A stretch of 64,000 nt of DNA from WGAB01 sp964406105 (GTDB taxonomy: Bacteria; Hydrothermota; Hydrothermia; WGAB01): positions 4,256-68,255 of the forward strand of contig CAYOQK010000062.1 of assembly GCA_964406105.1 (NCBI GenBank), written 5' to 3'. Below, one piece after another: positions 58,974-64,000 of the stretch (its first letter is position 1; every line of letters starts with the position of its first letter). A program made the translations under genes and the position numbers. The notes under the pieces are model-generated. The model ran no database searches. It was not told the DNA's origin and saw only the letters and a list, made by a program, of their open reading frames with translations.

Positions 58974-60080
58974 CTATCGTGGACCCTTGGAGTCAGAGGG
59001 AAAAGGCAGCCTGGGGCGGTTTCGCCGAAGGGCCAAGGCTTTTTCAGTACCTCGGGGCATGGGGTAGCGTTGGAATTCTCGGGGGAGCACCCATGCGTAT
59101 GCCACCGGTCCCCGGAGCCAGCGAGGTTCTTGGGTCATCGGAGCCTCAAACAAGTGTAAGGTGACGGAAAAGTGGGTGTACCCGTGGTTTACGGCGCCGT
59201 GGTACAAGAGATCCTGGGGTAAGGAAAGTCCCAACTCCTCGTGGATCTCACGGTGCAGGGCCTGCTCCAGGGTTTCACCGGGTTCCACCTTGCCACCAGG
59301 CAGTTCCCAAAGGCCACCCAGGAAGCCCTCGGGCCGTCGCCGGGTGAGCAGAACCCGGCCCTGGGGATCCACCAGATAGGCCAGCACCACAGTGTAGTGG
59401 GGTCGGGACCGGCGGGGTCGGCGGGGAGGCCGTAGGGACACGGTGCCCCGTTGCCGAGCCATGCAAAGAGACTGGACAGGGCACTGGGTGCACCGGGGGT
59501 TCCGGGGTGTGCACACCAGGGCTCCGAGTTCCATGAGTGCCTGGGCCATGCGAGAGGTGTCTTGGGGAGAGAGCCCTTGCATCAACGGAGTACCGTGTTG
59601 GTGGTAAATGCGGTTCTGCAGGGTGTCCAGGTCGTAAAGGCGGGAGAGCACCCGGCGAACATTGCCGTCCAAGGGCAATTTGGGGGCGCCAAAGGCAATG
59701 GCCCACACCGCGGCAGCCGTGTATGGTCCCACTCCTGGGAGGGCTAAGAAGTCTTCGTAGGTATTCGGAAACCCCCCGTAGCGGTCCAGGGCCTCCCGGG
59801 CTGCCCGGTGGAGGTTTCGGGCCCGGGCGTAGTATCCCAAGCCTTGCCACAGGCGAAGCACCTCGTCCAGCGGGGCTTGGGCCAGGTGTTGCAGGGTGGG
59901 GAAGGCCTTGAGGAACCGGGGGAAGTACCGGAGCACAGTGTCCACGCGGGTTTGCTGTAGCATCACTTCGGACACCCAGATGGCATAAGGATCCTGGGTG
60001 TTGCGCCACGGAAGAGATCGCCGATGGGTGTGGTACCACGTAAGGAGTTTGCGCTGGAGATCAGAAGGGGGAGGGGGCAT
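58974..60080 (-). CDS. mutY: A/G-specific adenine DNA glycosylase MutY
   Basis: A 368-residue DNA repair enzyme that removes A opposite 8-oxoguanine. The catalytic Glu is in VSEVMLQQT (residue 38); the helix-hairpin-helix motif is LPGVGPYTA (114-122), and the Asp lies in LPLDGNV (138). Four Cys (190, 197, 200, 206) bind a 4Fe-4S cluster. The C-terminal Nudix-like domain retains GGKVEPGETLEQALHREIHEELG (about 275-297). The ATG at 60080 lies 9 nt after tRNA-Phe, whose transcript it probably shares; a longer in-frame start would run into the tRNA. Confidence 0.94.
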   Translation of the reverse strand: MPPPPSDLQRKLLTWYHTHRRSLPWRNTQDPYAIWVSEVMLQQTRVDTVLRYFPRFLKAFPTLQHLAQAPLDEVLRLWQGLGYYARARNLHRAAREALDRYGGFPNTYEDFLALPGVGPYTAAAVWAIAFGAPKLPLDGNVRRVLSRLYDLDTLQNRIYHQHGTPLMQGLSPQDTSRMAQALMELGALVCTPRNPRCTQCPVQSLCMARQRGTVSLRPPRRPRRSRPHYTVVLAYLVDPQGRVLLTRRRPEGFLGGLWELPGGKVEPGETLEQALHREIHEELGLSLPQDLLYHGAVNHGYTHFSVTLHLFEAPMTQEPRWLRGPVAYAWVLPREFQRYPMPRGTEKALALRRNRPRLPFPSDSKGPR

Positions 60081-60089
60081 TGAGAAAAG

Positions 60090-60162
60090 TGCCAGGGCGC
60101 GGAATCGAACCGCGGACACCGGGATTTTCAGTCCCGTGCTCTACCAACTGAGCTACCCTGGC
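60090..60162 (-). tRNA. tRNA-Phe (GAA)
   Basis: Acceptor stem GCCAGGG/CCCTGGC, D-arm AGCTCAGTTGGTAGAGC, anticodon loop CTGAAAA, and T-arm GGTTCGATTCC. Discriminator A; CCA is not encoded. Confidence 0.97.
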
Positions 60163-60172
60163 GTGTCGTGAA

Positions 60173-60201
60173 ATTTTACGAGGCGGGTTCCAGGTTTTCA
60201 A
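60173..60201 (-). promoter_or_regulatory. Promoter of tRNA-Phe and mutY
   Basis: Minus strand TTGAAA (60201-60196), a 17-nt spacer and TAAAAT (60178-60173), 10 nt above the tRNA. It lies inside the last codons of gmk. Confidence 0.68.
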
Positions 60202-60793
60202 GGAGGGGATGGATCACCCGGAACCGCCGCATCCGTTCGGCCTTCAGGATGGTCCACACCCGTTCCACCGCCAGTTCCTGTTGATCGTTGAGGACCACGT
60301 AGTCGCATTCCAAGGCCCAGCGGAGTTCCTGTCGGGCCAGTTCATAGCGGAGTTGGAGTTGTTCCGGTGAATCGGCTCCCCGGAGCTCCAGGCGGCGCCG
60401 GAGTTCCTCCAGGCTGGGAGGCATCAGGAACACGCTCACCACCTGATTGCCGAACCGTTTTTCCAGGGCCCGTTTGCCCTGGATGTCCAGGTCTAACACC
60501 ACGTCCTTGCCCTTCTTCAGGTGTTTTTCAATGGGGGGAAGGGGGGTACCGTAGTACTCGCCGTATACTTCGGCCCATTCCAGGAAGTAGCCCTCTTGGA
60601 TCCTTTGCTCAAATTCCTCGCGGCTCATGAAGATGTAACTTCGGCCAGAGACCTCGCCCTTCCGGCGTTTTCGGGTGGTGGCGGAAACCGAATAGGCGAG
60701 ATGGGGGTCCCGCTTCAGGAGATTCTTGATCACCGTGGTCTTGCCCGTGCCCGAAGGGGCTGTGATGACCAGGAGCAAGGGTTTGTGCTTCAT
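60176..60793 (-). CDS. gmk: Guanylate kinase
   Basis: A 205-residue enzyme converting GMP to GDP. P-loop APSGTGKTT (residues 12-20), SVSATTRKRRKGEVSGRSYIFMSREEFEQ and EYYGTPL form the GMP site; VLDLDIQGKRAL is also typical. The ATG overlaps the yicC stop (ATGA), the common yicC-gmk pair. Confidence 0.96.
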   Translation of the reverse strand: MKHKPLLLVITAPSGTGKTTVIKNLLKRDPHLAYSVSATTRKRRKGEVSGRSYIFMSREEFEQRIQEGYFLEWAEVYGEYYGTPLPPIEKHLKKGKDVVLDLDIQGKRALEKRFGNQVVSVFLMPPSLEELRRRLELRGADSPEQLQLRYELARQELRWALECDYVVLNDQQELAVERVWTILKAERMRRFRVIHPLLENLEPAS

Positions 60794-61647
60794 TCCACGT
60801 TCCTCAACTGTTCTTTGAGTTTCTCCACGTCCTCCCGGATTTCAATGGTAAGGCCCACAATATCGGGGCTGCTGCTCTTTTGGGAGATGGTGGTCACCTC
60901 CCGATGGATCTCTTGGGCCAGGAACTCTAAGTGACGGCCTGAGGGGCTACGGCTGCTTAAGATCTTTCGGAACCGCTCCAGATGGCTCTCCAGGCGTTTC
61001 AACTCCTCGGAGATGTCTAACCGGGTAGAGACGCTGAGGAGTTGATGGGCCAGGAAATCGGGGTCCAGTTCCTCCAACGCCTCTTCCAGCTCCTGGCGGG
61101 TTTTTTCCCGTTTCTCTTGAATCTCCTGCCTTTTGAGTTTGGCGATCCGCTTGATCCGGTTTTCAATGCGGCGAAGCAGTTTCTCAATCTGTTCCTGGAG
61201 TTTGGCTCCCTCTTCACGCCGAGCCTGTACCAGGCGGTCTAAGGCGCGTCGGACTGCCTTCAGGATGCGGTCTTGCAGGGTTCGGGGCAATTCCCGGCTG
61301 GTTCGGAACTCTTGGAGTTTCAACAGATCAGCCAGGTCCACCGTGACCTGAATGCGTTTCAAAGTGCCGAGCTCCTGGTCAAATTGCTGGAGCACCTCGC
61401 GTGCCCGCTGGAAATCAAAGGGAAGAGGGAGGCTCCGGGTATCCACTTGTACCTTCAGGCGAACCCGACCCCGCTTGAGACGTTTCTGGATCAACCCCCG
61501 GAGAGCAGGTTCTAAGGATTCCAGTTCCGGTGGGGTGAAGACCTGGGCTTCTAAAAAACGGCTGTTGAGCGACTGGATTTCTACACGGATTTTGCCGTCC
61601 CCGGTTTCCTCCTCGTATTCGCCGTAGCCGGTCATGCTTCGTAGCAT
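60790..61647 (-). CDS. yicC: YicC/YloC-family endoribonuclease-type protein
   Basis: A 285-residue protein of the YicC family, recently linked to RNA cleavage. N-terminal SMTGYGEYEEETGDGKIRVEIQSLNSRFLE, a long charged coiled-coil middle, and the C-terminal GRHLEFLAQEIHREVTTISQKSSSPDI are the hallmarks. It sits 4 nt after glmS and 4 nt over gmk, so glmS-yicC-gmk form one operon. Confidence 0.94.
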   Translation of the reverse strand: MLRSMTGYGEYEEETGDGKIRVEIQSLNSRFLEAQVFTPPELESLEPALRGLIQKRLKRGRVRLKVQVDTRSLPLPFDFQRAREVLQQFDQELGTLKRIQVTVDLADLLKLQEFRTSRELPRTLQDRILKAVRRALDRLVQARREEGAKLQEQIEKLLRRIENRIKRIAKLKRQEIQEKREKTRQELEEALEELDPDFLAHQLLSVSTRLDISEELKRLESHLERFRKILSSRSPSGRHLEFLAQEIHREVTTISQKSSSPDIVGLTIEIREDVEKLKEQLRNVE

Positions 61648-61651
61648 AGGG

Positions 61652-63475
61652 TTACTCCACGGTTACGCTCTTGGCCAGGTTTCGCGGCTTTTCCACATCG
61701 CAGCCCCGAAGCACCGCCACGTGGTAGGCCAGCAGTTGAAGGGGAACGATGGCCAAGATAGGGGTAAAGGGCTCCAGCGTTTCAGGGATCTCAATGGTGT
61801 CTTCGGCAATGTCCTGGCCTTCGGTGGCGCCCTCGGTGGTGAGATGGATGATCCGCCCGCCCCGGGCCTGAACCTCTTTCATGTTGGATAGGGTTTTCCG
61901 GTACACCGAGGTCTTGGGATTGATGACCACCACGGGCAGGTTTTCGTCTACCAGGGCAATGGGGCCGTGCTTCATTTCCCCAGCCGCATAGCCAATGGCA
62001 TGGATGTAGGAGATTTCCTTGAGTTTCAAGGCACCCTCTAAGGCCGTGGGGAAATTGATCCCTCGCCCCAGGAACATGAAGTTGTTGAAATTGTGGTACT
62101 TCTCGGCCAAATGCCGGATCTTCTCCTCCTGGGAAAGGATCCGCTCCAGTTTGCCCGGAAGGGTTTTGAGCTCCTGAAGATAGGTTTGCGCCTCTTCCTC
62201 GGAGATGAAGCCCTTGAGGGTTCCCAATTCCAATGCGAGGAGCGTGAGGATCAGGAGTTGGGCGGTATAGGCCTTGGTGGAGGTCACCCCAATCTCGGGG
62301 CCCGCGTGGATGTAAATCACATAGTCCGACTCCCGGGCGATGGAGGAATCCACCACGTTGACGATGGAGAGCACTTCCAGGCCCTCTTCCTTGGCCATTC
62401 GGATGCCCGAGAGGGTATCAATGGTTTCACCCGACTGGCTGATGGCAACCAACAGGGTTTTGTTGTCAATCACCGGGGAACGGTAAATGAACTCTGAGGA
62501 AAACTCGGCATCGGCCGGTGTGCGGGCCAGGAACTCCAAAAGGTACTTGCCCACCATCCCGGCATGCAGCGAGGTCCCCGCAGCTTGGAACAGGATCTTG
62601 GACTTGTTCAAAAGAAGACGTCGCAGGTTAAAGTCCTTTAGAAGCGTGAACTCGTTCCACTTGAGGTACCGTTCCAGGTTCTTGCGGATTACGTCGGGTT
62701 GTTCGTGGATCTCTTTGTGCATGAAGTGGGGATGGCCGTCTTTTTCCACCATGTCGGCGTTCCATTCCACCAGGCGGATCTCCTTGGACACAGGGTTGCC
62801 TTGGAAGTCGGTGATCTGATACTCGGTAGGGGTGAGAACCACCATTTCGCCGTCTTCCAGCACGATGATGCGCTTGGTGTGAGAGAGCAAGGCAGGGATA
62901 TCGGAGGCCAAGAGTTTTTCGTTCTCGCCGATGCCCACGATCAGGGGGCTTCCCTTTCGTACCCCGATGAGGATATCCGGGTTCAGAGAAGACACAATTG
63001 CCAGAGCGAAGGATCCCTCCAGGCGGGCGATCGCCTTGCGCACGGCTTCCACCAGATCGCCTTGGTAATACTCCTCAATGAGGTGGGGGATGACCTCGGT
63101 GTCAGTATCCGAGGAGAACACGTGCCCCTTTTCCTCCAGTTCCCGTTTGAGTTCGGTGTAGTTTTCCACGATGCCGTTGTGGGCTACGGCAATCTGGTGT
63201 TTGCAGTCCACGTGGGGATGGGCGTTTTCGTCATTGGGACGACCGTGGGTGGCCCAACGGGTATGGCCGATGCCCACGTGCCCCTCAATCTTGGCGTTTT
63301 CCAGGAGTTCGTAAAGGGTTTTGATGCGACCAGCCTTTTTCCGGAGCAGCAGTTTTCCCCGGTGAATCGCCGCCAGACCTGCGGAATCGTATCCCCGGTA
63401 CTCCAGTTTTTCTAATCCCACGAGGATAACGGAATCCACATCCTTCGGACCGATATACCCGACGATACCACACAT
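61652..63475 (-). CDS. glmS: Glutamine--fructose-6-phosphate aminotransferase
   Basis: A 607-residue enzyme that makes glucosamine-6-phosphate, the first step toward UDP-GlcNAc for peptidoglycan. The catalytic Cys2 follows the initiator Met (MCGIVGYIGPKDV); GHTRWATHGRPNDENAHPH is in the glutaminase domain. Two SIS domains follow (about residues 285-420 and 455-590), and the end KPRNLAKSVTVE is invariant in the family. The short leader has no room for a glmS ribozyme, since tRNA-Leu is only 22 nt upstream. Confidence 0.97.
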   Translation of the reverse strand: MCGIVGYIGPKDVDSVILVGLEKLEYRGYDSAGLAAIHRGKLLLRKKAGRIKTLYELLENAKIEGHVGIGHTRWATHGRPNDENAHPHVDCKHQIAVAHNGIVENYTELKRELEEKGHVFSSDTDTEVIPHLIEEYYQGDLVEAVRKAIARLEGSFALAIVSSLNPDILIGVRKGSPLIVGIGENEKLLASDIPALLSHTKRIIVLEDGEMVVLTPTEYQITDFQGNPVSKEIRLVEWNADMVEKDGHPHFMHKEIHEQPDVIRKNLERYLKWNEFTLLKDFNLRRLLLNKSKILFQAAGTSLHAGMVGKYLLEFLARTPADAEFSSEFIYRSPVIDNKTLLVAISQSGETIDTLSGIRMAKEEGLEVLSIVNVVDSSIARESDYVIYIHAGPEIGVTSTKAYTAQLLILTLLALELGTLKGFISEEEAQTYLQELKTLPGKLERILSQEEKIRHLAEKYHNFNNFMFLGRGINFPTALEGALKLKEISYIHAIGYAAGEMKHGPIALVDENLPVVVINPKTSVYRKTLSNMKEVQARGGRIIHLTTEGATEGQDIAEDTIEIPETLEPFTPILAIVPLQLLAYHVAVLRGCDVEKPRNLAKSVTVE

Positions 63476-63497
63476 TCAGGGCCTCCTAAAACGAGAA

Positions 63498-63583
63498 TGG
63501 TGCCGGAGGAGGGATTTGAACCCTCACGGGGTTGCCCCCAGCGGATTTTGAATCCGCCGCGTCTGCCGTTCCGCCACTCCGGC
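63498..63583 (-). tRNA. tRNA-Leu (CAA)
   Basis: Acceptor stem GCCGGAG/CTCCGGC, anticodon loop TTCAAAA, variable arm TGGGGGCAACCCCG, T-arm GGTTCAAATCC, discriminator A, and encoded CCA. Confidence 0.96.
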
Positions 63584-63597
63584 GTGATGGTTTGAGT

Positions 63598-63626
63598 ATT
63601 ATAGGGGGAAGCCTGGGGGATAAGAA
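63598..63626 (-). promoter_or_regulatory. Promoter candidate for tRNA-Leu(CAA) and glmS
   Basis: Perfect TATAAT (63603-63598) 14 nt above the tRNA, with a 17-nt spacer to a weak -35 (TTCTTA). Confidence 0.55.
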
Positions 63627-63628
63627 AG

Positions 63629-63667
63629 CCTGGGGGGTCGCCGCCTGCCAGGCGGCGACCCCCCAGG
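63629..63667 (-). terminator. Intrinsic terminator after the dockerin gene
   Basis: A 19-bp perfect stem (63629-63647 with 63649-63667) with a minimal loop; on the minus strand it is followed by CTTTCTTATC. It lies 18 nt after the stop codon of the dockerin-bearing gene. Confidence 0.85.
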
Positions 63668-63685
63668 TGAAAAATGTCCTTCAAC

Positions 63686-64000
63686 CTATGGCTGGACAGG
63701 CAAGGTTCGGTGCTGGGCTGGTGGGGCTCCCGTGCCAGGGGCTGGGGAGAAAAGGGTGCCGCAGGGGGAGGGAGCGGGGCCGTTGTGGTAGAGGTAGTTG
63801 GCGAGGTAGTCCAGGTCGGCTTGGTTGACGGTGCAGTCGTGGTTATTGTCGGCGGAGAGGAGGGGGGAGGGAGCGGGGCCGTTGTGGTAGAGGTAGTTAG
63901 CGAGGAAGACGAGGTCCAGGTCGTTGAGGGAGCCGTCGCCGTTGGCGTCGCCGGGGAGGAAGGAGACTTGCCAGAAGAGGGTATTGTAGGGGTCGTATTC
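63686..64000 (-). CDS. 3' end of a secreted protein with a dockerin-type C-terminal domain
   Basis: The last 104 codons of a gene entering from the right. They encode two calcium-loop repeats: LPGDANGDGSLNDLDLVFLANYLYHNGPAPSP and DNNHDCTVNQADLDYLANYLYHNGPAPSP. This is the dockerin type I pattern found at the C-termini of many exported proteins of FCB-side lineages. The two repeats are nearly identical at DNA level over the NYLYHNGPAPSP codons, a sign of recent duplication or conversion. A Pro-rich tail ends with LPVQP. Confidence 0.8.
   Translation of the reverse strand, partial: EYDPYNTLFWQVSFLPGDANGDGSLNDLDLVFLANYLYHNGPAPSPLLSADNNHDCTVNQADLDYLANYLYHNGPAPSPCGTLFSPAPGTGAPPAQHRTLPVQP

Noticed and set aside
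60081..60119. Longer MutY start
   Set aside because: It overlaps the tRNA-Phe gene on the same strand.
63476..63497. glmS ribozyme or riboswitch upstream of glmS
   Set aside because: Only 22 nt separate tRNA-Leu and glmS, too little for the ribozyme.

Overview
The window is a gene-dense, high-GC bacterial chromosome segment of housekeeping and envelope genes. The organism is a Gram-negative (diderm) bacterium: there are two TonB/ExbB/ExbD sets, a PorV-like outer-membrane protein, at least two other predicted beta-barrels and SecDF. MurE carries the DNPR motif, which predicts meso-diaminopimelate peptidoglycan. A PorV-like protein, a secreted protein with a type-9-like C-terminal tail, a dockerin-type C-terminus and very long TPR proteins together resemble uncultivated FCB-side lineages such as WOR-3/Hydrothermota. 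That placement is an inference from gene content; there is no rRNA in the window.

Layout: (1) 1-9122, minus strand: one long operon secD-secF-nadK-TPR protein-exbB-exbD-exbD*-tonB-secreted protein, with a promoter candidate upstream of secD. (2) 9283-16513, plus strand: porV-like, a hypothetical gene, ileS, yceD, pyrR, yjbQ and ahcY, closed by a bidirectional terminator. (3) 16572-31985, minus strand: a complete-looking dcw cluster, mraZ-rsmH-ftsL-ftsI-murE-murF-mraY-murD-ftsW-murG-murC-murB-ftsA-ftsZ, mostly joined by 1-4 nt overlaps and without ftsQ or ddl. (4) 31986-32417: a divergent control region with two good promoters and two sets of 10-bp repeats that look like MraZ boxes. (5) 32418-35297: a 959-residue LVIVD-repeat secreted protein of unusual composition. 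(6) 35392-42880, minus strand: pyrG, a second TPR protein, a barrel protein and a second exbB-exbD-tonB set. (7) 43063-49615: tRNA-Gly, an amidase, tldE, a PBP4-type carboxypeptidase, a hydrogenase-maturation-type protease and a DapB-like dehydrogenase. (8) 49696-54793: tRNA-Ser, rpmF-plsX, then acpP-fabF-hslV-barrel on the other strand, and tRNA-Leu(CAG). (9) 54914-63583: M42 peptidase, trmI, a methyltransferase, a double-domain ThyX, mutY, tRNA-Phe, gmk, yicC, glmS and tRNA-Leu(CAA). (10) 63686-64000: the 3' end of a dockerin-bearing secreted protein.

Functionally, the dcw cluster, glmS, the amidase and the PBP4 homologue make and remodel peptidoglycan, and acpP, fabF and plsX feed lipid synthesis. 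The two proton-channel/TonB loci, each tied to a giant TPR protein and to outer-membrane or secreted proteins, are the best candidates for something not well described. The most unusual single items are an ExbD paralogue lacking the proton-carrying Asp, the MraZ-box-like repeats shared between mraZ and the LVIVD gene, and the tandem ThyX with an altered flavin motif.
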